Below are positions 30,237 to 40,225 of a stretch of 64,000 nt of DNA, piece by piece (position 1 is the stretch's first letter; every line of letters begins with the position of its first letter). Origin of the DNA: Aeromonas lusitana (GTDB taxonomy: Bacteria > Pseudomonadota > Gammaproteobacteria > Enterobacterales > Aeromonadaceae); assembly GCF_002812985.1 (NCBI RefSeq), contig NZ_PGCP01000036.1:1-64000 (forward strand), written 5' to 3'. The notes under the pieces are model-generated. The model did not search any database, was not told the DNA's origin, and saw nothing but the letters and a program-made list of their open reading frames with translations. The translations under genes and the position numbers were made by a program.

Positions 30237-31289
30237 CTAGGGATTGGCTTCGTTTGTACCAACCCGGTAGATGGGACGGAAGGTGCCATCCGACAAGGTA
30301 TTCGCCGGCTCCCTCAGGGGGGCTGTCAGGGTCAAAATGGGGGGGCCCATGACCCGGGGACACTGCGCCTCGCTGGCATCGGGCTGCCTGAGCAGGCAAA
30401 CCGCCTGGGCCACCGAGAGGCGGCCCTGTTCACGCATCTGATCGCTGTTGGCGGCGAGGATCTTGCCGCGCAGCAGGCCCCGTTGCACGCCGTGGCTGAA
30501 GTAGGTGGAGAGCACCTGGGGGTGGCTGGCATTGTGCTGGGCCAGTTCGTTGACCGCCACCTCGGCGGCGATGGCCCCTCCCACCAGGTAGTCAAGATCG
30601 GGATGGCGGACCAGGGTCTGCTGCACCAGGGTACGCTGGATCTCGCGGCTGTTGTCGCCACGCCTCGTGATGACGAGCCGGATGGCGCTGCCGCGAATGG
30701 CGTCCTTGAAGCCGGATTCAACCAAGGCGGTGCCGCTACCCGAGTCGGGGCCAGGGAAGAGGGCGACCGAGACCGGCGGGCTGCCCGCCGGGTGGCGTTC
30801 TGCCAGCCAGTGGCCGATGCGCCAGCCCATCTGCCGCCAGGGCACGCCGACCTGGGCGATGGCAAGCCCCGGGGCGAGATCGTTGACCAGACCGAATACC
30901 GGCAGGGGCACCTGCTTGATAGCCTTTGCCAGGCCGTCATAGCTGACAGCGCCGAGCAGGATGGCGTCACTCCCCTCCTCCACGCATTGGCGCAGTTGCT
31001 GGCGCTGCTCGGCCTTGGCCCCGTACCCCCCCGCCTCATGGATCCGCAAGTTGACCCCGAGCCGCTTGGCTTCTTCCACCATGCCCTGATTGACCGACAG
31101 CCAGTAGGCATCGCGCAGATGAGGGTAGAGAACGCACAGGGTCAGTGGCTTGGGGAGGGGAGTGGGCCCAGCCCATTGCACTCGCTCGGGCTTACCGATG
31201 AAGGCGCCGTCCGGCCAGTGTTCCACCTCGAAGGCGACGGCGGGACGGACGAGCAGCGCGAGCAGAATGCACAGAGAGAGGCTTCGCAT
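30237..31289 (-). CDS. torT: Periplasmic TMAO-binding protein TorT
   Basis: 350 residues; periplasmic partner of the TorS sensor, which it contacts to report TMAO. A signal peptide is visible (MRSLSLCILLALLVRPAVAF). The rest is a LacI/ribose-binding-like fold (LTLCVLYPHLRDAYWLSVNQ; EEGSDAILLGAVSYDGL; VNDLAPGLAIAQVGVPW). The ATG at 31289 is chosen because the signal peptide begins there; the frame stays open far upstream only because it is antisense to torS. The ribosome binding site is weak. Divergent from torS with 69 bp between. Confidence 0.9.
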   Translation of the reverse strand: MRSLSLCILLALLVRPAVAFEVEHWPDGAFIGKPERVQWAGPTPLPKPLTLCVLYPHLRDAYWLSVNQGMVEEAKRLGVNLRIHEAGGYGAKAEQRQQLRQCVEEGSDAILLGAVSYDGLAKAIKQVPLPVFGLVNDLAPGLAIAQVGVPWRQMGWRIGHWLAERHPAGSPPVSVALFPGPDSGSGTALVESGFKDAIRGSAIRLVITRRGDNSREIQRTLVQQTLVRHPDLDYLVGGAIAAEVAVNELAQHNASHPQVLSTYFSHGVQRGLLRGKILAANSDQMREQGRLSVAQAVCLLRQPDASEAQCPRVMGPPILTLTAPLREPANTLSDGTFRPIYRVGTNEANP

Positions 31290-31358
31290 GGCAGAGGGTT
31301 TTGTTAAAGTGTGGGGCCGTATTATCCGGACAAAGTCGATTACAACCAAGGATCCCCC

Positions 31359-34223
31359 GTGAGAATGTTTTCCGGCCTGGGCGGCAAGTTGCTGCTGGCC
31401 TTCTCCCTGATGGCGCTGCTGACCCTGAGTGCCTCCCTGCTGGGCTGGGTCGGGCTCACCCAGTTGCGCCAGCTGGAGCAGGGGGTACAAGCCACCCTGG
31501 CCAGTCAGGAGAGTGCCCGTACCCTGGCGCGCCTGAGCGGCGAGATCCAGAGCTCTTCCCGGCTGCTGGCCATGGCGAGCAGCGAGGTGGAGCGCGAGCA
31601 TCAGGGACGCCTGCTGACCCTGCAGGGCCAGCAGATGCAAGGGGTGCTGGAGCAGCTGGGGACCGAAGGGGAGCTGGATAAGCTGCATCAGCTCAGCCAG
31701 ACCATCATAGGCAACCTGGGCCAACAGGGCTGGCTGGTGGGGGAGCGGTTGACGCTCATGGCCGAGGGGAGCGCACTGCGTACCGAGCTGGTGGACGCCG
31801 CAGGCCAGGTGGCCGAGCTCGCACGCAGCCAAATGGAGAATGCCGAAACCGTGATGGTGGCGGGCATGGGCGATCTCTATCGACTGCAGGGCAAGCAGGC
31901 TGACGCGGCGCTGGATCGGCTGCTGGAGCAGGATCTCGACTGGCTGGAGCAGATGACGGAGCTGCGTCATCGCACCCTGATGCAGCAACAGCGCATCGAG
32001 GAAATCTGGCGAAGCGATCAGCCCCAGGCCCTGCAACAGCTGCAACAGGATGTGCGCAGGGAGCTGGCCATCTTGCGGCTGCGGGCGGGGGCGGTGACGG
32101 ATCCCGGCCGTCGGGCGTCGGTGGAGCAGGCGCTGACCCTGCTCGAGCAGAGTGACAAACTGGTGCAACTGCGCAGCGACTGGCTCGGCAAGGGGGAGGC
32201 GCTGCGGGTGCTGGCCACGGCCAACGACGTCATGATGGCGAGCCTCAACCAGCAGGTGGGGGCCCTGGTCACAGATGCGCGCCATGCCCTGGGCCAGAGC
32301 CAGCGTGCCCTGCGCGAAAAATTGCAACTGGTGGAGCAGGCGCTGGTGCTGATCGGTCTGCTCACCCTGGGTCTCTTGATCCTGCTGATGTGGCGCATTG
32401 TCTATGGCCGCATCGTCTGGCCGCTGCAACACGCGGTGGCGGGGATGAGCCGGCTGGCGCGGGGAGATCTGACGCCGCAACCGACCCTGGCCCAGGGGCA
32501 GGACGAGCTGGCCAAGCTCGGCCGGGCCCTGCAGGTTTTTCGAGACAACGCCATCGAGCTTGGCCGCTATCAGCGGGAGCTGGAATCCCGGGTGGAGGAG
32601 CGCACCGGCCAGCTCAGCCATGCCAATGAGCGCCTCAACGAGGAGGTGGAGAAGCAGCGCCAGGCCCGCGCCGAGGCGGAGCAGGCCAACCGCGCCAAGT
32701 CGGTCTTCCTCGCCACCATGAGCCACGAGATCCGTACCCCCATGAACGGCATACTCGGTGGGCTCACCCTGCTGGAAGACACCCACCTCAATGGGGAGCA
32801 GCAGCGCTACCTGGCCGCCATCGGCCACAGTGGGGAGTCCCTGCTCGAGATCCTCAACGACATCCTCGACTACTCCAAGATAGAGGCGGGCCACGTGGAG
32901 GCGCGCCGCGAGCCCTTCCCGCTGCACCAGCTGGCGGATGAGCTCTGTGCCCTGTTCCGGCCAAGGGCCGAGGCCAAGGGACTGCACCTTGAGCTAGCCT
33001 ACACGGCAAGCCTGCCCCCCGTGGTGGAAGGGGACATGGGCAAGCTGCGCCAGGTGCTCGCCAACCTGCTCGGCAACGCGGTCAAGTTTACCCGGGAGGG
33101 GGACATCACCCTCTGTGTGATGCCGCTGGCATGCGCCGGTCCCTGCGCCGAGCCCTGCATCGAGTTCGTGGTGCAGGATACCGGCCCCGGCATTCCGGGC
33201 GATGAGCAGCAGGCGGTGTTCGAGGCGTTCCGTCAGCGCAAGCGGGACATGGGCCATCAGGGGGGCACCGGGCTTGGGCTTGCCATCAGTCAGAAGCTGG
33301 TGAGCGCCATGGGCGGTGAGTTGCTGCTGCAAAGCCAGCCGGGGGAAGGTTGCCGTTTCAGTTTCAGTCTGCCCCTGCAGCGCTCGGCGGCCCTGCTGCC
33401 TGCTGAGCCACAAGCGTTCCAGCTCTGCCAGCCGAGGGAGATCCTGCTGGTGGAGGACAACGAGATCAACCGGCTGGTGGCGCAAGGCATGCTGGCGCGC
33501 CTAGGCCACGGCGTCACCCTGGCGGAGGACGGTCGCACCGCGCTGGCGCTGGTGACCGAGCGCGCATTCGATCTGGCGCTGCTCGACATCAATCTGCCGG
33601 ACATGGACGGCATCAGTTTGCGCGAAGATCTCGCCGCCATCAGCGAGGAGGTGCATGGCCGGGCGCTGCCCGCCATCGCCGTCTCGGCCCAGATGTACCC
33701 CGAAGATATCCGCCACTGCCTGGCGGCGGGCTTTGCGGACTTTGTTGGCAAGCCGGTGCGGCTGGCGGCTCTCGCCGGCGCCATCGCTCACCAGTTCAAG
33801 GAAGCTCGCCAGTTCAAGGAAGAAAATGCCTTGCCCGTGCCAGCGGATCCGCAGACGAGGCCCACACAGCCCCCCGCGAGCAACGCCGTGCTAGAGGCGG
33901 ATCTGCCCATGCTGGGGGCGGCGCGCATCGGTCAGCTTATCGATTTGTTCGAGTCACAAGGCCGCGAGCTGGTGGCCGCTTTGGCTGCGAGCGAACCGGG
34001 GGAGGCGCGCCGTCAGCTGGCCCACAAACTCAAGGGCAGCGCCCTGGCGCTGGGCCTTTCCGAGTTTGCGAAGCGCTGCGCCGAGCTGGAATACGCAGAG
34101 GGTTCACCGACGGCCCTGATGCCGGCCTTTGAGGGAGCTGTGACGGCCCTGATGCCGGCCTTTGAGGGAGCTGTGACGGACTTGCGTGCCTGGCTGGGGC
34201 GGAAAATGGCGATGACCACCTAA
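31359..34223 (+). CDS. torS: Hybrid sensor histidine kinase TorS
   Basis: 954 residues from GTG 31359 (AAGGA six bases upstream). Order: membrane segment ([20 protein letters not shown]), periplasmic helical sensor (~45-325), second membrane segment, HAMP and coiled coil, then kinase with phosphorylatable His456 ([13 protein letters not shown]), ATPase with [13 protein letters not shown], receiver with Asp743 ([13 protein letters not shown]), and a C-terminal HPt with His889 ([13 protein letters not shown]). This is the TorS phosphorelay that signals TMAO via TorT to TorR. Two short in-frame tandem duplications lie in the receiver-HPt linker and at the HPt end. Confidence 0.93.
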   Translation: MRMFSGLGGKLLLAFSLMALLTLSASLLGWVGLTQLRQLEQGVQATLASQESARTLARLSGEIQSSSRLLAMASSEVEREHQGRLLTLQGQQMQGVLEQLGTEGELDKLHQLSQTIIGNLGQQGWLVGERLTLMAEGSALRTELVDAAGQVAELARSQMENAETVMVAGMGDLYRLQGKQADAALDRLLEQDLDWLEQMTELRHRTLMQQQRIEEIWRSDQPQALQQLQQDVRRELAILRLRAGAVTDPGRRASVEQALTLLEQSDKLVQLRSDWLGKGEALRVLATANDVMMASLNQQVGALVTDARHALGQSQRALREKLQLVEQALVLIGLLTLGLLILLMWRIVYGRIVWPLQHAVAGMSRLARGDLTPQPTLAQGQDELAKLGRALQVFRDNAIELGRYQRELESRVEERTGQLSHANERLNEEVEKQRQARAEAEQANRAKSVFLATMSHEIRTPMNGILGGLTLLEDTHLNGEQQRYLAAIGHSGESLLEILNDILDYSKIEAGHVEARREPFPLHQLADELCALFRPRAEAKGLHLELAYTASLPPVVEGDMGKLRQVLANLLGNAVKFTREGDITLCVMPLACAGPCAEPCIEFVVQDTGPGIPGDEQQAVFEAFRQRKRDMGHQGGTGLGLAISQKLVSAMGGELLLQSQPGEGCRFSFSLPLQRSAALLPAEPQAFQLCQPREILLVEDNEINRLVAQGMLARLGHGVTLAEDGRTALALVTERAFDLALLDINLPDMDGISLREDLAAISEEVHGRALPAIAVSAQMYPEDIRHCLAAGFADFVGKPVRLAALAGAIAHQFKEARQFKEENALPVPADPQTRPTQPPASNAVLEADLPMLGAARIGQLIDLFESQGRELVAALAASEPGEARRQLAHKLKGSALALGLSEFAKRCAELEYAEGSPTALMPAFEGAVTALMPAFEGAVTDLRAWLGRKMAMTT
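33786..33821 (+). repeat. 18-bp tandem duplication inside torS
   Basis: Two copies of an 18-base unit (33786-33803 and 33804-33821) with one mismatch, encoding AHQFKE then ARQFKE, at the start of the linker between receiver and HPt domains. Confidence 0.9.
34110..34175 (+). repeat. 33-bp perfect tandem duplication inside torS
   Basis: Two identical 33-base units (34110-34142 and 34143-34175) each encode [11 protein letters not shown]. They fall in the last helix region of the HPt domain, lengthening the C-terminus by 11 residues. Confidence 0.95.
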
Positions 34224-34353
34224 ATTACTTTGTGTTTTGCAACATAGATTCAACATTTTTTTGGGTGGTTGGACTGTCTCTTTGATCCCGCTCACGTTAC
34301 AATGCGCGGGCCCACTTCACCTATCGCGCAAACGATTTTCAGGAGATAAACGG

Positions 34354-35607
34354 ATGTTGAAACGTGACATGACCATCGCCGGCTATGATCCCCAGCTGTG
34401 GCAGGCCATCACAGACGAAACCCGTCGTCAGGAAGAGCATATCGAGCTGATTGCGTCTGAGAACTACACCAGCCCCCGCGTCATGGAAGCCCAGGGCTCC
34501 CAGCTGACCAACAAGTACGCCGAAGGCTATCCGGCCAAGCGCTACTACGGTGGTTGCGAGTATGTGGACGTGGTTGAGACCCTGGCCATCGAGCGCGCCA
34601 AGGAACTGTTTGGTGCCACTTACGCCAACGTGCAGCCGCACTCCGGCTCCCAGGCCAACAGCGCCGTCTACATGGCCCTGCTGCAACCGGGCGATACCGT
34701 GCTCGGCATGAACCTGGCCCACGGTGGTCACCTGACCCACGGCTCCCCGGTCAACTTCTCCGGCAAGCTGTACAACATCATCCCCTACGGCATCGATGAG
34801 TCCGGCAAGATCGACTACGACGAGATGGAACGTCTGGCGGTCGAGCACAAGCCGAAGATGATGATCGGCGGCTTCTCCGCATACTCTGGCGTGGTCGACT
34901 GGGCCCGCATGCGCGAGATCGCCGACAAGATCGGTGCCTGGCTGTTCGTCGACATGGCCCACGTGGCCGGTCTGATTGCCGCTGGCGTCTACCCGAACCC
35001 GGTGCCCCACGCTCACGTGGTCACCTCCACCACCCACAAGACCCTGGCCGGCCCGCGCGGTGGTCTGATCCTCTCCGCTGCCGATGACGAAGAGCTGTAC
35101 AAGAAGCTGAACTCTGCCGTCTTCCCGGGTGGCCAGGGCGGCCCGCTGATGCACGTCATTGCCGGCAAGGCCGTGGCCTTCAAGGAAGCGCTCGAGCCCG
35201 AGTTCAAAACCTACCAGGCTCAGGTCGTCAAGAACGCCAAGGCCATGGTCGAGGTGTTCTTGGCCCGCGGTTACAAGATCGTCTCCGGCGGTACCGACAA
35301 CCACCTCATGCTGGTGGATCTGATCGGCCGTGAGCTGACCGGTAAAGAAGCCGATGCCGCCCTGGGCAAGGCCAACATTACCGTCAACAAGAACTCGGTA
35401 CCGAACGATCCGCGTTCCCCCTTCGTCACCTCAGGTGTGCGTCTGGGTACCCCGGCCATCACTCGCCGCGGCTTCAAGGAAGCCGAGAGCAAGCAGCTGG
35501 CGGGCTGGATCTGCGACGTGCTGGACAACCACGACAACGACGAAGTGCTGGCTACCGTGCGCGAGAAAGTGCTGGATATCTGCCGTCGTCTGCCGGTTTA
35601 TGCCTGA
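34354..35607 (+). CDS. glyA: Serine hydroxymethyltransferase
   Basis: 417-residue PLP enzyme that converts serine and tetrahydrofolate to glycine and methylene-THF; same length as E. coli GlyA. The start [17 protein letters not shown] at 34354 follows AGGAG. Motifs: [29 protein letters not shown], and the PLP lysine in [16 protein letters not shown]. Codon use is strongly biased (few rare codons), as expected for a highly expressed gene. Followed by a terminator. Confidence 0.97.
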   Translation: MLKRDMTIAGYDPQLWQAITDETRRQEEHIELIASENYTSPRVMEAQGSQLTNKYAEGYPAKRYYGGCEYVDVVETLAIERAKELFGATYANVQPHSGSQANSAVYMALLQPGDTVLGMNLAHGGHLTHGSPVNFSGKLYNIIPYGIDESGKIDYDEMERLAVEHKPKMMIGGFSAYSGVVDWARMREIADKIGAWLFVDMAHVAGLIAAGVYPNPVPHAHVVTSTTHKTLAGPRGGLILSAADDEELYKKLNSAVFPGGQGGPLMHVIAGKAVAFKEALEPEFKTYQAQVVKNAKAMVEVFLARGYKIVSGGTDNHLMLVDLIGRELTGKEADAALGKANITVNKNSVPNDPRSPFVTSGVRLGTPAITRRGFKEAESKQLAGWICDVLDNHDNDEVLATVREKVLDICRRLPVYA

Positions 35608-35628
35608 TAAACCAGAATTTCTGGTATA

Positions 35629-35662
35629 AAACAATGCCACCCTCGGGTGGCATTGTTGTTTA
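35629..35662 (+). terminator. Intrinsic terminator of glyA
   Basis: Thirteen-bp stem AACAATGCCACCC/GGGTGGCATTGTT at 35630-35642/35645-35657 followed by GTTTA. Confidence 0.8.
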
Positions 35663-35714
35663 TAGGGCGGCGTCATGTGGGTGCCGTGCTCAGTCCGTCA
35701 AGCGAGGAGGCCCA

Positions 35715-36143
35715 GTGCCACATGAGACAATGCCCAGCGATGACGACCTTATCTCGTCCATCCGCGCCCAGTACCACTTTCGCCCAAGCCCCGACGGCCT
35801 GCTGGCCTGGGATGTGCGCAGGCTGATAAGGCTCGGCCGCGAGTTGCCGGTGCGCGCCGTACCGCTTGGTCAAATAGCCGAGCTCGACAAGGAACACTGG
35901 TACGGCCATGGCAGCGTGCGGCCCACGGTGCGCAGCATGGTCGAACACTGCCAGCTGATGCTGGCCGCCGATCTCGCCTATCCCATCATCCTCGACAGCG
36001 AGGGCCGGGTCATGGATGGCATGCACAGGGTCGGCAAGGCGCTGATGCAGGGGGCGACTCACATAGAGGCGGTGCAGTTCGAGCAGGATCCCGCGCCCGA
36101 TTACGTGGATTGCGATCCCGATGCCTTGCCCTATGACGACTGA
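35715..36143 (+). CDS. ParB/sulfiredoxin-fold protein
   Basis: 142 residues. GTG 35715 is chosen because GAGGAGG sits four bases upstream; ATG 35730 is the alternative. The central part has the ParB/Srx-like pattern: VRAVPLGQIAELDKEHWYG, then AYPIILDSEGRVMDGMHRVG and KALMQGATHIEAVQF. There is no helix-turn-helix domain, so it is not a partition protein in the classical sense. The role is unknown. It stands alone between terminators. Confidence 0.75.
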   Translation: MPHETMPSDDDLISSIRAQYHFRPSPDGLLAWDVRRLIRLGRELPVRAVPLGQIAELDKEHWYGHGSVRPTVRSMVEHCQLMLAADLAYPIILDSEGRVMDGMHRVGKALMQGATHIEAVQFEQDPAPDYVDCDPDALPYDD

Positions 36144-36164
36144 TGGCGGCCGTTCTCGCCACAA

Positions 36165-36198
36165 CCTCAATGCTACCCACGGGTAGCATTGTTTTTTC
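36165..36198 (+). terminator. Intrinsic terminator of the ParB-like gene
   Basis: Stem CAATGCTACCC/GGGTAGCATTG at 36168-36178/36181-36191, two-base loop, followed by TTTTTTC. Confidence 0.85.
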
Positions 36199-36204
36199 TG
36201 GGCT

Positions 36205-36234
36205 TTTACCGGTTTTGGGTGGCCGTGTTACACT
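36205..36234 (+). promoter_or_regulatory. Possible promoter of nrdR-ribD
   Basis: TTTACC (36205-36210) and TACACT (36229-36234) spaced 18 bases, about 70 bp before nrdR. Matches to consensus are moderate. Confidence 0.3.
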
Positions 36235-36303
36235 GGCTGACCAAGCTCCTGCCCCTGGTGGCAGGTGACCCCTTAGATGTCATGAGTTTGCGCCGGAGGT
36301 CCG

Positions 36304-36753
36304 ATGCATTGCCCGTTCTGTAGTGCCGTTGATACCAAGGTGATCGATTCCCGGCTGGTGGCGGAAGGCCATCAGGTGCGTCGGCGCCGCGAGTGCCTGC
36401 TCTGTCACGAGCGTTTCACCACCTTCGAGATGGCCGAGCTGGTGATGCCGCGCATCATCAAGTCCAACGGCTCCCGCGAGCCCTTCAATGAAGAGAAGCT
36501 GCGTGGCGGCATTTTGCGGGCGCTGGAGAAGCGGCCGGTGAGCATGGAAGCCATCGAGAAGGGGATCAATCACATCAAGTCCCGCCTGCGCGCCACCGGC
36601 GAGCGGGAGGTGGCCTCCCAGCTGCTTGGCAACCTGGTGATGGATGAGCTCAAGAGCCTCGACAAGGTGGCTTATATCCGTTTCGCCTCCGTCTATCGCA
36701 GCTTCGAGGACATCCGCGAATTCGGCGAAGAGATCGCCAAGCTGGAGAAATAA
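36304..36753 (+). CDS. nrdR: Transcriptional repressor NrdR
   Basis: 149 residues, same length as E. coli NrdR; represses ribonucleotide reductase genes according to bound ATP/dATP. The N-terminal zinc ribbon has cysteines CPFC and CLLC with the basic stretch RRRREC (residues 1-45). An ATP-cone domain follows ([20 protein letters not shown]). CGGAGG precedes the ATG. It heads the riboflavin cluster, as in most gammaproteobacteria. Confidence 0.96.
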   Translation: MHCPFCSAVDTKVIDSRLVAEGHQVRRRRECLLCHERFTTFEMAELVMPRIIKSNGSREPFNEEKLRGGILRALEKRPVSMEAIEKGINHIKSRLRATGEREVASQLLGNLVMDELKSLDKVAYIRFASVYRSFEDIREFGEEIAKLEK

Positions 36754-36812
36754 GCCAGCCACCCACGAATTGCGTTAGAACCCCTATTTTCTCGCGTTGA
36801 ACGGGAGCCCAG

Positions 36813-37922
36813 ATGTTTAGTCAAGACGATTATCAATGGATGAACCGGGCCCTCGAGCTGGCCCGCCGCGGCCGCTACACCACGGCCCCCAACCCCTGTG
36901 TCGGTGCCGTGCTGGTGAAAGCCGGCGTGGTGGTGGGGGAGGGTTGGCATCAGCGTGCCGGTGAACCCCATGCGGAAGTCTATGCCCTGCACGCCGCCGG
37001 CGAAGAGGCCCGTGGCGCCACCGCCTACGTGACCCTGGAGCCCTGCTCCCATCACGGCCGCACCCCCCCCTGCGCCGAGGCGCTGATCAAGGCCGGGGTG
37101 ACCCGGGTGGTCGCCGCCATGGTGGATCCCAATCCCCAGGTGGGTGGGCGGGGCCTGCGCATGCTCTCCGAGGCGGGCATCAAGGCGGACTTCGGCCTGC
37201 TCAGCGCCGAGGCCGAGGCGCTTAATCCCGGCTTCTTCAAGCGGATGCGCACCGCCTTCCCCCAGGTGACGGTGAAACTCGGCGCGAGTCTCGATGGCCG
37301 CACCGCCATGGCGAGCGGCGAGAGCCAGTGGATCACCGGCCCCTTAGCGCGCGCCGACGTGCAGCGCCTGCGGGCCCGTCACGACGCCGTATTGTCTAGC
37401 GCCGAGACGGTACTGACCGATGGCGCCTCGCTCAACGTGCGCTGGGACGAGCTGCCTCCCTCGGTCAAGGCCGTTTATCCCAAGGAAGCCCTGCGCCAGC
37501 CCCTGCGGGTGGTCATCGACTCCCAAAACCGGCTGACCCCGGACTTGCCCCTGTTCAAGACCACGGGCCCAGTGTTGCTGGCGCGCCACAAGGTGGACGG
37601 GGACTGGCCCGAGTGGGTGCAGCAGCTGGAGCTGCCGCTCTTGGACGGCAAGCTGGATCTGGTCAGCCTGTTCATGTTGCTGGCCAAGCGCAACATCAAC
37701 TCCGTGCTGGTGGAGGCGGGGCCGCGCCTGTGTGGCGCCCTGCTCGGCAAGGGCTTGGTGGACGAGCTGGTGCTCTATCAGGCGCCCAAGCTCTTGGGGG
37801 ATGAGGGCCGCGGCCTGTTCCATCTGCCCGAGTTGACCCGCTTGTTCCAGGCGCCCAAGCTCAACCTCAAGGATGTGCGGCTGGTGGGGCAGGATATTCG
37901 CATCACGGCCAAGATCGTTTGA
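36813..37922 (+). CDS. ribD: Bifunctional riboflavin deaminase/reductase
   Basis: 369 residues. The N-terminal deaminase domain has the zinc site in GEPHAEVYALHAAG and LEPCSHHGRTPPCAEAL. The C-terminal reductase domain includes VTVKLGASLDGRTAMASGES and SVLVEAGPRLCGALL. It carries out the second and third steps of riboflavin synthesis. It follows nrdR by about 60 bp and precedes ribE. Confidence 0.96.
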   Translation: MFSQDDYQWMNRALELARRGRYTTAPNPCVGAVLVKAGVVVGEGWHQRAGEPHAEVYALHAAGEEARGATAYVTLEPCSHHGRTPPCAEALIKAGVTRVVAAMVDPNPQVGGRGLRMLSEAGIKADFGLLSAEAEALNPGFFKRMRTAFPQVTVKLGASLDGRTAMASGESQWITGPLARADVQRLRARHDAVLSSAETVLTDGASLNVRWDELPPSVKAVYPKEALRQPLRVVIDSQNRLTPDLPLFKTTGPVLLARHKVDGDWPEWVQQLELPLLDGKLDLVSLFMLLAKRNINSVLVEAGPRLCGALLGKGLVDELVLYQAPKLLGDEGRGLFHLPELTRLFQAPKLNLKDVRLVGQDIRITAKIV

Positions 37923-38060
37923 TGAGCGGCTGTCCCTCTTGCAAGAGGGGTGGCCGCTGGAACCAAGCCACTGGCATTGAGGCTGGATGGCCTGACGTTC
38001 AGCGCTTACACATTTTCAGAGACGGGGCCGCCGGGCCCTGTCAGCAGCAAGGTGATCTGC

Positions 38061-38714
38061 ATGTTTACCGGAATTATCGAAGCCATGGGTACCCTGGCCG
38101 CCCTGCGTCGGCAGGGGGAGGACATGGCCCTCACAGTGCACGCCCCGACCCTGGATTTCAGTGACGTCAAACTCGGCGACTCCATCGCCACCAACGGCGT
38201 CTGCCTGACCGTAGTGGCCCTCGGCGACAAGAGCTACACCGCCGACGTATCGCTCGAAACCCTGTCGCGTACCGGTTTCGCCGATGCCAAGGTGGGCGAT
38301 CCCGTCAATCTGGAAAAAGCCCTGATGCCGACCTCGCGCCTCGGCGGCCACCTGGTCTCCGGCCACGTGGACGGTATAGGCGAGGTGAAGCGCAAGTCCG
38401 GCAGCGGCCGCGCCATCGAATACTGGATTGAAGCGCCGGCCGATCTCGCCCGCTACATCGCCGAGAAGGGCTCCATCGCGGTGGATGGCATCAGCCTCAC
38501 GGTCAACGCCGTAGAGGGCACCCTGTTTCGCCTTACCATAGTGCCGCACACAGCCCAGGAGACCACCATAGCCCGCTGGAAGCCGGGCCATCGCGTGAAT
38601 CTCGAGGTGGATCAGATAGCCCGCTATCTGGAGCGGCTGATGCAGGGTAAGGCGCAGGACAAAAGTACCTCGTCCCTGACCCTGGAGAAACTGGCGCAAT
38701 CCGGCTTCTTGTAA
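38061..38714 (+). CDS. ribE: Riboflavin synthase, alpha subunit
   Basis: 217 residues from ATG 38061 (MFTGIIEAMGTLAALRRQGE), which is the family's invariant N-terminus. The two lumazine-binding repeats each show the hallmark start: MFTGIIE at residue 1 and LVSGHVDGIGEV near residue 97. Dismutates two dimethylribityllumazine molecules to riboflavin. The 138-bp gap after ribD has no obvious terminator. Also named ribC in E. coli. Confidence 0.95.
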   Translation: MFTGIIEAMGTLAALRRQGEDMALTVHAPTLDFSDVKLGDSIATNGVCLTVVALGDKSYTADVSLETLSRTGFADAKVGDPVNLEKALMPTSRLGGHLVSGHVDGIGEVKRKSGSGRAIEYWIEAPADLARYIAEKGSIAVDGISLTVNAVEGTLFRLTIVPHTAQETTIARWKPGHRVNLEVDQIARYLERLMQGKAQDKSTSSLTLEKLAQSGFL

Positions 38715-39003
38715 TGGTGGATTATTCTTAATTATGAAAATTTAATGGAATTAAATTTCGCTAAAAATTGATTTAATAGGGTGTTTTGCTGCCTATATGC
38801 GCCGATAGCCCCGCTAAGCGGCAATCTCGGCGGATCCCGGCCGCGGGGTCAGCCCACGAGTCTTGTAAAGTAGCGGGTAAAAACGGTTTTCTGTGATCCC
38901 GCGCAGCTTGAAATGGGGGCCTCTGCCCCCATCTAAGTCAGAATAACCCCGTATCAAGTCGAGCCCGCAGGCTCAATCCCGAAGCATGTTGATGGAGTAG
39001 CCC
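38715..39003. other. Intergenic region upstream of ribBA
   Basis: The first ~80 bp are AT-rich and could hold a promoter. A GC-rich hairpin ATGGGGGC/GCCCCCAT lies at 38912-38934 without a T-run. A stretch near 38848-38860 recalls part of the FMN riboswitch, but the full element is absent. No ORF. Confidence 0.45.
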
Positions 39004-40113
39004 ATGGCGCTGAGCACAACCCAGGAAATCATTGCCGATATCAAGGCTGGCAAGATGGTGATCCTGATGGATGACGAAGACAGGGAGAATGAAGGGGACC
39101 TCATCATGGCCGCCTCCTGTGTCCGCCCTGAGGACATCAACTTTATGGCCCGCTACGGCCGTGGCCTCATCTGCCTGACCCTGACCCGGGATCGCTGCAA
39201 ACAGCTGGCGCTGCCGCTGATGGTGGATCGCAACAACGCCCAGTTCTCCACTGCCTTCACCGTGACCATAGAAGCGGCCGAAGGGGTGACCACCGGCATC
39301 TCCGCCGCCGATCGCGCCGTGACGGTGCAAGCCGCGGTGGCGCCGAACGCCAAGGCCGCCGATCTGGTGCAGCCCGGCCACATCTTCCCGCTGATGGCGC
39401 AGGATGGTGGTGTGCTGACCCGCGCCGGCCACACCGAGGCAGGCTGCGATCTGGCTCGGCTGGCGGGTTACGAGGCCGCCTCCGTCATCGTCGAGATCCT
39501 CAATGAGGACGGCAGCATGGCGCGCCGCCCGGATCTGGAAGTGTTCGCCGAGCAGCATGGCATCAAACTTGGCACCATTGCGGATCTTATCGAGTACCGC
39601 AACCAGCACGAGACCACGGTCGAGCAGGTGGCCGAGTGCAAACTGCCCACCGAGCACGGTGAGTTCGACCTCATCACCTTCCGCGATACCATCGACAACC
39701 AGGTGCATTTTGCCCTGAAGAAGGGTGACATCCAGGCCGACAAGCCGACCCTGGTGCGGGTGCATCTGCACGACGTGCTGAGCGATCTGCTGCAGACCGA
39801 CCGCCACGCTGCCCGCAGCTGGCCGCTGGCAAAATCCATGGCGCGCATTGCGAAAGAGGGTGGTGTGCTGGTGATCCTGGGTGCAGAAGCCCAGGGCGAC
39901 GAGCTGCTGGCCCGGGTCAAGGCGTTCGAAGCCGCCGACAAGGGGCTGGCGCCGGAAGGGGCCAAGTGGCAGGGTACCTCGCGCCGGGTCGGCGTGGGTT
40001 CCCAGATCCTGAAGACCCTGGGGGTCGGCAAGATGCGCCTGCTGAGCTCGCCCAAGAAATACCATGCCCTCGGCGGTTTCGGCCTGGAGGTGGTGGAATA
40101 CGTCGGCGAGTAA
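39004..40113 (+). CDS. ribBA: 3,4-dihydroxy-2-butanone 4-phosphate synthase with degenerate GTP cyclohydrolase II domain
   Basis: 369 residues. The N-terminal RibB domain is intact: [26 protein letters not shown] and [16 protein letters not shown]. The C-terminal half aligns in outline with GTP cyclohydrolase II ([10 protein letters not shown] start, [13 protein letters not shown]). However, the zinc cysteines of the HSECLTGD and RCDCG motifs and the QEGRN active-site segment are absent, so it is probably not a cyclohydrolase (RibBX type). A separate ribA elsewhere is expected. Confidence 0.9.
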   Translation: MALSTTQEIIADIKAGKMVILMDDEDRENEGDLIMAASCVRPEDINFMARYGRGLICLTLTRDRCKQLALPLMVDRNNAQFSTAFTVTIEAAEGVTTGISAADRAVTVQAAVAPNAKAADLVQPGHIFPLMAQDGGVLTRAGHTEAGCDLARLAGYEAASVIVEILNEDGSMARRPDLEVFAEQHGIKLGTIADLIEYRNQHETTVEQVAECKLPTEHGEFDLITFRDTIDNQVHFALKKGDIQADKPTLVRVHLHDVLSDLLQTDRHAARSWPLAKSMARIAKEGGVLVILGAEAQGDELLARVKAFEAADKGLAPEGAKWQGTSRRVGVGSQILKTLGVGKMRLLSSPKKYHALGGFGLEVVEYVGE

Positions 40114-40165
40114 TCTCGCCCACGCCGTCGCTTCCCACCATGGGGTGGGGAGAGTGGTGTGCAAT

Positions 40166-40198
40166 GAAATAAGGGATGACCTAGGTCATCCCTTATTG
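40166..40198. terminator. Bidirectional terminator between ribBA and the protease gene
   Basis: Perfect 30-base palindrome at 40168-40197 (arms AATAAGGGATGACCT and its complement) between two convergent genes, followed on the plus strand by GTTTGTT. Confidence 0.8.
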
Positions 40199-40225
40199 TT
40201 TGTTGCCTACTATTGAGCGCGTGTC

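Noticed and set aside
31290-32987. Extension of the torT frame to 916 codons
   Set aside because: The extra part is antisense to torS; the torT signal peptide fixes the start at 31289.
35715-36143. Chromosome-partition ParB
   Set aside because: Has only a ParB/Srx-like core of about 140 residues, no helix-turn-helix, and no parA neighbour.
38820-38935. FMN riboswitch before ribBA
   Set aside because: A short AGCCCACGAG-like piece and a GGCGG stretch recall the element, but the conserved GATCCGGTG and GGATGGGAGA parts are missing.
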